This document shows, piece after piece, positions 53,893 through 64,000 of a stretch of 64,000 nt of DNA (its first letter is position 1; each line of letters opens with the position of its first letter). The position numbers and the translations under genes were made by a program. The notes below the pieces were generated by a model. The model was given only the letters and a program-made list of their open reading frames with translations, was not told where the DNA came from and did not search any database. This stretch comes from Nocardioides albertanoniae (GTDB taxonomy: Bacteria; Actinomycetota; Actinomycetes; Propionibacteriales; Nocardioidaceae). The stretch covers positions 912,501 through 976,500 of the forward strand of contig NZ_VFOV01000001.1 in NCBI RefSeq assembly GCF_006716315.1, in the 5' to 3' direction.

Positions 53893-53917
53893 ACAACAAC
53901 CGGACCGGTGACGTTGA

Positions 53918-55660
<1,743 letters not shown>

Positions 55661-55681
55661 GGCTGTTTCGCTAGCTCCACC

Positions 55682-55713
55682 AAGAGGGCCTCTCCTTCGG
55701 GAGAGGCCCTCTT
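55682..55713 (+). terminator. groL terminator hairpin
   Basis: Perfect 14-bp stem AAGAGGGCCTCTCC / GGAGAGGCCCTCTT with a TTCG tetraloop 22 bp after the groL stop. The following bases are mixed rather than a pure T-run. Confidence 0.85.
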
Positions 55714-55737
55714 CGCGTGTTCCGGTTGCCGCCAGGA

Positions 55738-55800
55738 GGTACGACGGGACGTTCGCGTCCGTTACCAGCGGGTAGAGCGACCGAAGTGTCCCGTCGTACC
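55738..55800. repeat. Inverted repeat F between groL and the lipoprotein gene
   Basis: 13-bp perfect arms GGTACGACGGGAC (55738-55750) / GTCCCGTCGTACC (55788-55800) 37 bp apart with a weak inner TACC/GGTA pairing. It resembles the decayed two-tier layout of family D. Confidence 0.8.
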
Positions 55801-55826
55801 GCGGGCGCGGCGCTACTCTCGACCGC

Positions 55827-56873
55827 ATGGGCCCGAAGGCGATGTCGGCGCTGGCGTTCTCAGCCGTGCTTCTCGCCGGATGCGGCGGCGAGCCGGCGGC
55901 TTCGCCACCGTCCCGGAGCGCGACACCAGGAGCCTCGACGACACCGTCCGCGCCCTCCTCGAGCCCGTCGCAGACGCTGCCGCCGGTGACCGACAAGGTC
56001 TCGCTCCCGCAGCTGATGCGGGAGGACTTCCCCGGTGGCGAGGTGAAGGTGCTGCGCGAGTCGGGGAGCACGGACGCCTACCGGCGCTTCGAGGTCAGCT
56101 ACCCGAGCGATCGGCTGACGATCACCGGGGTGCTCCTCCGGCCGCGGGGGTCCGGTCCGTTCCCGGGCGTGGTCTTCGCGCACGGCCACATCGACACCGA
56201 CATCTACGTGACCGGGCAGGGGCTACGACGCGAGCAGGACCGGCTGGCGCGGGAGGGCTACGTCGTCCTGCACACCGACTATCGCGGCCATGCCGGCTCC
56301 TCGTCGCCCAAGAGTTGGCAGAGCCCGGAGGGCACCGAGGAGGACGAGAGCCGCCTCGGCTACACCCGCGACACGATCAACGCCGTCCAGGCGATGAAGC
56401 GGCTCCCGTACGTCGACCCCGACCGCACCGCGCTGCTCGGCCGCTCCATGGGCGGCGCCGTGGTGATGAACGTGCTGGTCGCCCGGCCCGGCCTGGTGCG
56501 GGCAGGCGTGGCGTACGCCTCGGTCTCCTCCGACATCGTCGACAGCATCGACCGTTGGGCGGTGCCGTCGCGGCCGGACGAGGTGGCCCGGCTCTACCGA
56601 CAGCACGGCGACCCCGAGCGGGAGCCTGAGTTCTGGGCCGGGCTGTCGGCCCGGACCTACTTCGATCGCATCGAGGTTCCGCTGCAGATGCACCACGGGA
56701 CCGACGACGAGTCCTGCCCGATCCGGTGGGCCTACCGGACCCGGGACCTGCTCGAGGCCGCGGGCGTACGTCAGCGGCTGTGGGTCTATCAGGGGGAGCA
56801 GCACGCCTTCGGGCCGCAGTGGGACCTCTCCATCAGGCGGGTCGCCGGGTTTCTCGATCGCCACCTGGGATGA
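55827..56873 (+). CDS. Alpha/beta hydrolase lipoprotein
   Basis: 348 aa. The signal peptide ends at lipobox LLAGC (Cys about residue 19), followed by a Ser/Thr/Pro-rich linker (about 20-58). The hydrolase fold has HGHIDTD (oxyanion), nucleophile elbow GRSMGGAV, Asp in HGTDDESCP and His in GEQHAFGP, in the prolyl-oligopeptidase/dienelactone-hydrolase group. It would hydrolyse esters or peptides at the cell surface. TACTCT seven bases before the ATG (leaderless). Confidence 0.88.
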   Translation: MGPKAMSALAFSAVLLAGCGGEPAASPPSRSATPGASTTPSAPSSSPSQTLPPVTDKVSLPQLMREDFPGGEVKVLRESGSTDAYRRFEVSYPSDRLTITGVLLRPRGSGPFPGVVFAHGHIDTDIYVTGQGLRREQDRLAREGYVVLHTDYRGHAGSSSPKSWQSPEGTEEDESRLGYTRDTINAVQAMKRLPYVDPDRTALLGRSMGGAVVMNVLVARPGLVRAGVAYASVSSDIVDSIDRWAVPSRPDEVARLYRQHGDPEREPEFWAGLSARTYFDRIEVPLQMHHGTDDESCPIRWAYRTRDLLEAAGVRQRLWVYQGEQHAFGPQWDLSIRRVAGFLDRHLG

Positions 56874-57181
56874 CCTGATCAGGTGGCTCGGGCGGGCCCA
56901 CAGGTCCCGTCATTTGAGGACTTTCGACACTGTTTCGGCAACAGGTCGGTAACGCAGCATGGGTGCTCCACACACAGTGGCCAACTGCGGGGAAGCGTCT
57001 GGACCTGGGGGGCTTTGAAGCCCAATGACGTCCGGGTGAGGTTCTGCAGAGGCGGGCGGGGTCAGGGCTCATCGAAGTCAGGGCCCCGCCTGCGTGTGTG
57101 CCTGCGTGTGTGGTGGCCGCCGGTCGCCGAACCTCCGGCGACGTCCGCAGATGACGCACGACGATGGGGCATGATGTTGGC
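56874..57181. other. 308-bp spacer with hairpins, no recognised gene
   Basis: Contains GGGCTT-tg-AAGCCC (57012-57025) and a larger imperfect pairing of GGCGGGG with CCCCGCC around 57055-57090. A 19-codon open frame starts at an ATG near 56959 but lacks a Shine-Dalgarno. I do not recognise a known riboswitch. It may hold a structured RNA or a terminator plus promoter. Confidence 0.4.
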
Positions 57182-57769
57182 ATGAGCGTCGACGCCGGAC
57201 AGAAGACCGAGATGAAGCAGCCGCGTTCACCGTGGCGCTGGATCGCGGCTGTCGTCGCCGTCCTGGTCGTCCTGGTCGCCGTGGTCGCCTCCTTCGGGCT
57301 CCTCGGGTCCGACGACAAGGCCGACGACCCGAAGGCCGGCCCCGCATCGCCGACCGCGACCGTCACCGAGACCGCGGAGCCGCCCTCGCCGTCGGCTCCT
57401 GCCGAGGGTGACGGGGCGACCGAGCTGACCGTGGTCGGCGACGCCGCCCGCTGCATCCCGCCGACCGCGAAGTGGCTTGCCCAGAACGCCGCGCTGGCCT
57501 TCGAGGGCACCGTGGTCTCGACCACGACGACGTCTGCCGGCAGCGAGGCCGAGCTGCGGGTGAAGACCTGGATGTACGCCGACGGCTTCGGCGGCACCGA
57601 CACCGTCCGGGTCAGCCTGCCCAAGCCGAGCACGATCCCGATGCCGGAGTTCAAGAAGGACAAGACCTATCTCGTCGCGGCCAAGGGCGACGCCAAGGTG
57701 ATCGGCTGCGGCTACAGCGACGTCAAGGACGCGAAGCTGCAGAAGATGTACACCAACGCCTTCAAGTGA
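57182..57769 (+). CDS. Single-pass membrane protein, unknown
   Basis: 195 aa, not recognised. Transmembrane helix WIAAVVAVLVVLVAVVASFG (about residues 20-40), then a Pro/Ser/Thr-rich linker and a globular C-terminal domain (about 85-195) with two Cys (RCIPPTAKW, IGCGYSD) that could form a disulfide, suggesting extracytoplasmic location. Pattern LAFEGTVVSTTTTSAG...VKTWMYADGFGG resembles small secreted beta-sandwich domains. It precedes the mocA-cox genes by 47 bp and may or may not belong to that unit. Confidence 0.7.
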   Translation: MSVDAGQKTEMKQPRSPWRWIAAVVAVLVVLVAVVASFGLLGSDDKADDPKAGPASPTATVTETAEPPSPSAPAEGDGATELTVVGDAARCIPPTAKWLAQNAALAFEGTVVSTTTTSAGSEAELRVKTWMYADGFGGTDTVRVSLPKPSTIPMPEFKKDKTYLVAAKGDAKVIGCGYSDVKDAKLQKMYTNAFK

Positions 57770-57816
57770 CCTTCACGTGATCTTCAAGTGATGCCGCACC
57801 CGAGCGGGCCGCGCCG

Positions 57817-58377
57817 ATGATCGCCGGGCTGCTGCTGGCCGCCGGCGCGGGGCGCCGGATGGGGAGACCGAAGGCGCTCGTCGACGACTGGCTGGTCCGG
57901 TCGATCGGCGTGCTTCGCGAGGGTGGTTGCGACCGCGTGCTCGTGGTGCTCGGCGCCGCCGCCGAGGAGGCTCGTGCGCTGCTCCCGGCCGGCCAGGAGG
58001 TCGTCGTCGCCGACGACTGGGACGAGGGGATGGGCGCCTCGCTCCGGGCCGGTCTGCACGCGCTCGGGTCGGGCGCCCTCGGGTCGGACGTCGAGGGGGC
58101 TCTCGTCCACCTCGTCGATCTGCCCGACGTGGGCGCTGACGTGGTTGCGCGGATGGTCCGGGCCGGAGCGGACGACGACGCCACCGCTGGGTTGGCGCGA
58201 GCGGCGTACGCAGGGGTTCCCGGCCATCCGGTGCTGATCGGCCGCGACCACTGGCAGGGAGTCACCGACGCCGCGGTGGGCGACCAGGGTGCGCGGACCT
58301 ACCTGAGGTCGCACGACGTACGCCTGGTGGAGTGCGGCGACCTGGCGACCGGCTCCGACGTCGACCGAGCCCGCTGA
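57817..58377 (+). CDS. MocA-like molybdenum cofactor nucleotidyltransferase
   Basis: 186-aa NTP-transferase with the N-terminal LLLAAGAGRRMGRPK loop, DEGMGASLRAGL, HLVDLPDVG (metal Asp) and GHPVLIG. MocA-type enzymes attach CMP to molybdopterin to form the MCD cofactor required by xanthine-oxidase-family hydroxylases, including CO dehydrogenase. It is the first gene of the cox cluster. ATG 57817. Confidence 0.88.
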   Translation: MIAGLLLAAGAGRRMGRPKALVDDWLVRSIGVLREGGCDRVLVVLGAAAEEARALLPAGQEVVVADDWDEGMGASLRAGLHALGSGALGSDVEGALVHLVDLPDVGADVVARMVRAGADDDATAGLARAAYAGVPGHPVLIGRDHWQGVTDAAVGDQGARTYLRSHDVRLVECGDLATGSDVDRAR

Positions 58378-58421
58378 TGCCGTTCCCTGGTTTCCCAACC
58401 ACCAGCCAACTTCTCGCCCTC

Positions 58422-58427
58422 TAGGGT
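58422..58427 (+). promoter_or_regulatory. -10 of coxD (leaderless)
   Basis: TAGGGT six bases before ATG 58434. Confidence 0.5.
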
Positions 58428-58433
58428 TGCGAC

Positions 58434-59327
58434 ATGGAGCCGAACTCGCCTGGGGTGATTGCCGAGCGGCTGGCCTCCACCGGATATCTGGCAGACCCCG
58501 AGCTGGCCACGGTGACGTTCCTCGCGGTGAAGATGCAGCGGCCGCTGCTCCTCGAGGGGGAGCCCGGCACCGGCAAGACCGCGCTGGCCGAGGCGATCGC
58601 GGAGGCTCTCGACCTCCCGATGGTGCGGCTGCAGTGCTATGAGGGCATCGACTCCACCCAGGCGCTCTACGACTGGGACTTCGCCCGCCAGATCCTGCAC
58701 CTGCGCGCCCTCGAGGCGGCCGGCACCGACGCCGAGGTCGAGGAGGCGGAGAAGTCGCTCTACGACGAGCGGTTCCTGCTCGCCCGTCCGGTGCTGGCTG
58801 CGCTGCGACGCTCGCCGTCGGTGCTGCTCGTCGACGAGATCGACCGGGCCGACGACGAGTTCGAGGCGTTCCTGCTCGAGGTGCTCTCGACCTATCGCGT
58901 GACGATCCCGGAGTTCGGCACGGTCGCCGCCGCGGTGCCGCCGATCGTCGTGCTCACCTCCAACCGCACCCGCGAGCTCCACGACGCCCTCAAGCGCCGC
59001 TGCCTCTACCACTGGATCGACCATCCGGGGCTCGACCGCGAGGTCGAGATCGTACGTCGCCGGGCCCCCGAGGTCTCCGAGACGCTCGCTCGCCAGGTGG
59101 TCACCGTCGTGCAGCAGCTGCGCGGCACCGACAGCGGCGCCGGCGCCGCGAGCGCTCTGCTCAAGGCGCCGGGCGTGGCCGAGACCCTCGACTGGGCCCG
59201 CGCGCTGCATCACCTGGGGGCGCTCGAGCTCGACCTGGAGAGCGCCGCGGCCACCCTCGGCGCGCTCGTCAAGCATCGTGAGGACGGCGACCGGGTGCGG
59301 GCGGCCCTGGATCGGCTGCTGGCATGA
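58434..59327 (+). CDS. coxD: MoxR-type AAA+ ATPase CoxD
   Basis: 297 aa. Walker A EGEPGTGKTAL, Walker B VLLVDEIDRADDEFE, sensor LTSNRTRELHDALKRRCLYHW. MoxR proteins act with VWA proteins (next gene) as co-chaperones; CoxD with CoxE is needed to insert sulfur/copper into the CO dehydrogenase active site in Oligotropha. The 4-nt overlap with coxE (ATGA) implies a complex. The length matches CoxD. Confidence 0.9.
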   Translation: MEPNSPGVIAERLASTGYLADPELATVTFLAVKMQRPLLLEGEPGTGKTALAEAIAEALDLPMVRLQCYEGIDSTQALYDWDFARQILHLRALEAAGTDAEVEEAEKSLYDERFLLARPVLAALRRSPSVLLVDEIDRADDEFEAFLLEVLSTYRVTIPEFGTVAAAVPPIVVLTSNRTRELHDALKRRCLYHWIDHPGLDREVEIVRRRAPEVSETLARQVVTVVQQLRGTDSGAGAASALLKAPGVAETLDWARALHHLGALELDLESAAATLGALVKHREDGDRVRAALDRLLA

Positions 59328-60419
59328 ACGATCACGACGGCACGGAGATCCTGCTCGGCTTCACCCGAGCCCTGCGTGCGGCAGGGGTGGCGGCGACCCA
59401 GGACCGCGCTCACGGCTTCCTGCAGGCCACGGCGATCCTCGGCGCCGCTGACGCGGCTGCGACCTATGCCGCAGGACGCGCGACGTTGTGCGCCGGCCCC
59501 GACGACCTGCGCCGCTACGACCAGGTCTTCGAGGCCTGGTTCGGGTCGACGGCGAGGATGCCGGTGCCGCCGGTGTCGCTGCGTACGGTCTCGGCCGTCT
59601 CCACCCTCCCCGAGACCGAGCCGCAGGCCGGGGACGGCGCCGGTGAGGAGGACGGTGACGTCGTCCGGGCACAGGCCAGCGACATCGAGACCCTGCGTCA
59701 CCGAGACGTCGCCGACCTCAGCTCGGCCGAGCAGGAGCGGGTCGCCGGCCTGATCGCGAGACTGCGACCGCAGACGCCGCGCAGACCCACGCCGCGTCAG
59801 GACGCCTGGCGCCGCGGCCGCGTCGACGCCCACCGCACCCTGCGAGCCAGCCTGCGCCACCTCGGCGAACCCGCCGAGATCCACTACCGCCGGCGCGGCG
59901 AGCGCCCGCGGCGGGTGGTCTGGCTGATCGACGTCTCCGGATCGATGAGCGACTACGCGGACGTGCTGCTGCGGGTCGCCCACCGGGTGAGCACGGCCGG
60001 CGGGCACGGCGCCGTGTTCACGCTGGGCACCAGGCTCACCGACATCACCCGCGCACTGCGCCACCGCGACCCGGACCGCGCGCTCGTCGCGGCGGGGGAG
60101 GCGGTGCCCGACTGGTCGGGCGGCACCCGGCTCGGCGACAACCTGCAGGCATTCCTGCGGCGACACCTCGGCCTGGCCAGGGGCGCCGTGGTGGTCGTCG
60201 CGAGCGACGGCTGGGAGCGCGGCGACACCACGCTCCTCGAGGAGCAGACGGCGAGGCTGCATCGTCTCGCCCATCGGGTGGTGTGGCTCAACCCACACCG
60301 TGGCAAGGTTGGATATGAGCCGCTGCAGCGAGGCATCGTCGCGGTGCTGCCGCACGTGGACGACTTCGTCGCCGGGCACTCACTGGCGACGTACGAGGAT
60401 CTGGTGGAGGTGATCGCGC

Positions 60420-60427
<8 letters not shown>
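59324..60427 (+). CDS. coxE: VWA-domain protein CoxE
   Basis: 367 aa. MIDAS metal motif DVSGSMSDYA (about residues 204-213), T in GGTRLGDN and the D of ASDGWERGD complete a von Willebrand A fold. An Arg-rich preceding segment (RRPTPRQDAWRRGRV) is typical. It pairs with CoxD. Overlaps coxD by ATGA and coxF by eight bases. Confidence 0.9.
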
Positions 60428-61550
<1,123 letters not shown>

Positions 61551-61662
61551 GGTCGGGCCCGGGTCGTCCGCACTACCGCGAAGGCGGTCGTGAGGTGCGT
61601 CACCGAGTGCTACCTTGGCAGGACCAGCCAGCTCGACAGAGCCGGACCCCAGAGGGGGAGTG

Positions 61663-62886
61663 ATGGTTCGCAGCGACCTGCAGGCGCGTCGCGTCGACGC
61701 GACGCGTGCCTGGACCACGTTCATCGAGGGCGGTGACGACGCCGAAGAGTTCGTGCGGCCCGAGATCCTCTCGAGCTGGACGCGCTCGGCGACGGCGGTG
61801 CGGCCCGACGTGCGCGAGGCGCCGCTGGCCGACGAGGACGAGACCCGCGAGATGTGGCGCGGCTCGCCGCTCCAGCTCGCCGTCGAGCGGGTCGAGGAGG
61901 ATCTGCGCAGCACCGCCGACGACGGCGACCTCGTCATCGCGGTCACCGACCCCGACACGCGGGTGCTGTGGACCTACGGCGGACGGGTGATGCGGCGCAA
62001 GGCCGAGGCGGTCAACTTCGTGCCCGCGGGTCGCTGGGACGACCAGTCGGCCGGCACCAACGCGCTCGACCTCGCCAACCGCACCGACGCCCCGGCGATG
62101 GTCTTCGGTGCCGAGCACTACGCCGAGGCGGTGCACAACTGGGTCTGCTGGGCCGCGCCGCTCCACGACCCGGTCACCGGCACCCACCTCGGCGTGCTCG
62201 ACCTCTCCACGACCTGGGACCGCACCCACCCGATCGGTCTGGCCACGGCCCGGGTGATGGCCCGGCTGATCGAGGGGGCGCTGCCGAGCCTGCCGACCCA
62301 GCAGGCCGACGAGGCGATCGCCCAACCCGGTCTGGTGCTCACTCTGCTGGGCACCGCGGAGACCTGGCTCGATGGCCAGCGGCTGTTGCTCAACCGCCGC
62401 CAGACCGAGATCCTGGCGCTGCTCGCGCTTCATCCCGAAGGGCTCTCGCTCGAGCGACTGCACGCGATGGTCTACGGCGACCAGGCGGTCACCTTCTCCA
62501 CGCTCAAGGCCGAGGTCTCCCACTTGCGGCAGGCGCTCGGTGGTCAGGTGGCCTCGCGTCCCTACCGGTTGCTGATGCCGGTCGCCACCGACGTCGAGCA
62601 GGTGCTGACCTTGATCCGCCACGGCCGCGTCGCTGCTGCCGTGGAGGCGTACGGCGGTGATCTGCTGCCCGGCACCAACAGCCCGGCTCTGGCCGAGATG
62701 GCCGAGTACGTCGCGGTCGCGCTGCGCGAGTCGCTGATCGGTGACCCGCAGCCCGACGCGGTGCTGCGCTACAGCGAGCTGGCTCCCTACGACACCGAGG
62801 TCGTCGACCACTGCCTGAGGCGGCTCGGCGGGAGCGCTCATCCGGCGGTGCCGCTGCTGCGGGCCCGTCTGGCCGCCAGCCGGTAG
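61663..62886 (+). CDS. GAF-domain transcriptional regulator of the cox cluster
   Basis: 407 aa. An AcoR-like N-terminal region (SDLQARRVDATRAWTTFIEG then EILSSWTRSATAV) leads to a GAF domain (about residues 85-205: VIAVTDPDTRVLWTYGGR, SAGTNALDLAN). C-terminal residues about 220-330 form a winged helix related to OmpR/BTAD regulators: LLNRRQTEILALLALHPEGLSLERL and TFSTLKAEVSHLRQALGG. There is no AAA+ sigma-54 domain. It likely senses a small ligand and controls coxSL just downstream. ATG 61663 follows GAGGGGGAG. Confidence 0.85.
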   Translation: MVRSDLQARRVDATRAWTTFIEGGDDAEEFVRPEILSSWTRSATAVRPDVREAPLADEDETREMWRGSPLQLAVERVEEDLRSTADDGDLVIAVTDPDTRVLWTYGGRVMRRKAEAVNFVPAGRWDDQSAGTNALDLANRTDAPAMVFGAEHYAEAVHNWVCWAAPLHDPVTGTHLGVLDLSTTWDRTHPIGLATARVMARLIEGALPSLPTQQADEAIAQPGLVLTLLGTAETWLDGQRLLLNRRQTEILALLALHPEGLSLERLHAMVYGDQAVTFSTLKAEVSHLRQALGGQVASRPYRLLMPVATDVEQVLTLIRHGRVAAAVEAYGGDLLPGTNSPALAEMAEYVAVALRESLIGDPQPDAVLRYSELAPYDTEVVDHCLRRLGGSAHPAVPLLRARLAASR

Positions 62887-62894
62887 GAGCTCCT

Positions 62895-62916
62895 GCAGCG
62901 GCTGGCCAACCGCTGC
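62895..62916. promoter_or_regulatory. Operator candidate before coxS
   Basis: GCAGCGG-N8-CCGCTGC, a perfect 7-bp inverted repeat ending about 16 bp before a TAGTGT -10 (62933-62938) and located in the regulator-coxS spacer. It is a natural target for the GAF regulator. Confidence 0.5.
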
Positions 62917-62976
62917 CCAACCCTGCGCGTCCTAGTGTGACCTGGCCCACACAGTGACGTCTGGCAGGGAGTCAAC

Positions 62977-63504
62977 ATGACCCGGATCAGCATGAACGTC
63001 GACGGTATGAAGGTCACCGACGACGTCGCACCTCGCACGCTGCTCGTGCAGTATCTGCGCGAAGGACTCGGCAAGACCGGCACGGTCATCGGTTGCGACA
63101 CCAGCAACTGCGGCGCGTGCACGGTCCATCTCGACGGTGACTCGGTGAAGTCGTGCAACGTGCTCGCCGTGCAGGCCGACGGATGCGAGGTGACCACCAT
63201 CGAAGGGCTCGCCGCCACCGCGACCGACTCCTCCGAGAGCGGCCTCCACCCGATGCAGGAGGCGTTTCGCGAGTGCCACGGCCTGCAGTGCGGATTCTGT
63301 ACGCCGGGCATGATCATGCAGTCCGTCGACCTGATCAAGCGCAACCCGCAGCCGTCCGAGTCCGAGATCCGTGAGGGCATCGAGGGCAACCTGTGCCGCT
63401 GCACGGGCTACCACAACATCGTCCGCGCCGTGCAGTACGCCAGCGGTCAGCTGGCCACGGCAGCCGACACGCGCGGCGCGACCGAGGAGGTCGACGCGCT
63501 GTGA
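62977..63504 (+). CDS. coxS: CO dehydrogenase-family small (2Fe-2S) subunit
   Basis: 175 aa. N-terminal plant-type ferredoxin domain with cysteines in [13 protein letters not shown] and CNVLAVQ; C-terminal helical domain with the second cluster in [14 protein letters not shown] and CRCTGYHNI. This is the electron-transfer subunit of a xanthine-oxidase-family hydroxylase. Its GTGA stop overlap with coxL shows coupling. GGGAG precedes the ATG. The first six residues [10 protein letters not shown] are typical of CoxS. Confidence 0.95.
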   Translation: MTRISMNVDGMKVTDDVAPRTLLVQYLREGLGKTGTVIGCDTSNCGACTVHLDGDSVKSCNVLAVQADGCEVTTIEGLAATATDSSESGLHPMQEAFRECHGLQCGFCTPGMIMQSVDLIKRNPQPSESEIREGIEGNLCRCTGYHNIVRAVQYASGQLATAADTRGATEEVDAL

Positions 63505-64000
63505 CCGCCGTGGACGCACGCCCCGACAAGTCGAGCGAGATCGGCCGCGACCGGCGCCGCAAGGAGGACGCGCGCCTGATCACGGGCAGGACCCGCTGGA
63601 CCGACAACATCAACCTGCCCGGGATGCTCCATCTGGCGATGGTGCGCAGCCCGTTCGCCCACGCGCGCATCACCGGCATCGACACCAGCGGCGCGGAGAC
63701 CTCGGAGAACGTGGTCGCCGTGCTGGCGGCCAAGGACTTCGACGAGAGCCTCGGCGTCTGCATCAACGCCTGGCCGATCACGCCCGACCAGAAGGCGCCG
63801 GCCCACCCGCCGGTCGCCGTCGACCGGGTCACCTTCGCCGGTGAGATCGTGGCCGTGGTGGCCGCCCGGTCCGCGGCAGCGGCCCGAGACGCCGCCGAGC
63901 TGGTCGAGGTCGACTACGAGGAGCTCCCCGCGGTCGTCTCCCTCGAGGAGGCGGTCAAGGACGAGGTGCTCGCCCACCCCGACCTCGGCACCAACAAGTC
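63501..64000 (+). CDS. coxL: CO dehydrogenase-family large (molybdopterin) subunit, 5' part
   Basis: First 166 codons of the Mo-MCD catalytic subunit: [51 protein letters not shown] and [21 protein letters not shown]. These are typical of CoxL/XdhB-like large subunits. The diagnostic active-site loop (AYXCSFR for true form I CO dehydrogenase, AYRGAGR for form II) lies beyond the window, so CO oxidation is not proven. GTG start overlaps the coxS stop. Order S-L with no M subunit before S suggests the form II arrangement. Confidence 0.92.
   Translation, partial: MTAVDARPDKSSEIGRDRRRKEDARLITGRTRWTDNINLPGMLHLAMVRSPFAHARITGIDTSGAETSENVVAVLAAKDFDESLGVCINAWPITPDQKAPAHPPVAVDRVTFAGEIVAVVAARSAAAARDAAELVEVDYEELPAVVSLEEAVKDEVLAHPDLGTNK

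Noticed and set aside
56874..57181. Cyclic-di-AMP or other known riboswitch
   Set aside because: I could not match the conserved core of any riboswitch class; left as an unexplained spacer.
56883..57185. 100-residue open frame before the unknown membrane protein
   Set aside because: Low-complexity translation, no Shine-Dalgarno, no recognisable domain.

Overview
The window is high-GC actinobacterial chromosome. Mycothiol synthesis (mshA), SenX3-RegX3-PhoU, CarD, DUF3263, a CIRCE-controlled groL and an HspR-type (HAIR) box before lon all point to Actinomycetota. Gene content and style suggest Nocardioidaceae or a relative, which is inference. I see no prophage, transposase, plasmid gene, rRNA or CRISPR. 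The only RNA gene I recognise is one tRNA-Thr.

Layout. 1-4613 (minus): a sugar catabolic operon of SIS isomerase/deaminase, ROK kinase, PfkB kinase and class II aldolase, followed by an ABC sugar-binding lipoprotein under LacI-type operators. The set fits uptake and tagatose-type breakdown of an amino-hexose such as galactosamine or GalNAc. 4688-8865: typA, a protealysin-like M4 protease carrying what looks like its own emfourin-type inhibitor domain, and an Asp/Glu racemase homologue lacking one catalytic Cys. 8938-16381: SDR, mshA with a YbjN gene, a DinB/ArsR pair, an EamA exporter, and a GlxA-type regulator divergent from an MFS carrier. 16456-21579: regX3-senX3 divergent from phoU (PHO box between), gpmA with a lipoprotein gene, and a UbiA prenyltransferase. 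21818-28871: the carD-ispD-ispF-cysS-rlmB neighbourhood, rearranged: an IspD-like gene without the nucleotide-binding motif follows carD, and the full ispD is inverted beside it. 28882-39294: AGCS symporter, tRNA-Thr with an HNH gene, pdxY, rhomboid, ung, an F420-type oxidoreductase, a glutamate-synthase-like flavoprotein, a Gfo/Idh oxidoreductase and otsA. 39453-45308: DUF3263, LytR_C, otsB, lon and thrC (S-box SAM riboswitch). 45405-53800: a beta-propeller membrane protein, an SGNH hydrolase, tandem acyl-CoA synthetases, an ECF42 sigma factor with two DGPF proteins, and a GNAT. 54026-57769: groL, a lipoprotein hydrolase and a membrane protein. 57817-64000: a molybdo-hydroxylase (CO dehydrogenase family) cluster with mocA, coxD, coxE, coxF, a GAF regulator, coxS and the start of coxL.

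The least explained signal is between genes. At least six unrelated families of long palindromes or phased tandem repeats (called A-F here) fill the spacers. All eight tail-to-tail junctions with any room hold a repeat element, and none has a recognisable U-tailed terminator. Family B is built from contiguous 21-bp units (two DNA turns) around a 19-20 bp inverted repeat. Family D brackets lon. Some elements run into gene ends and encode C-termini, and one palindrome sits in frame inside the PfkB kinase. A second pattern is leaderless transcription: about twenty genes have a TANNNT-like hexamer 6-7 nt before the start codon and no Shine-Dalgarno.
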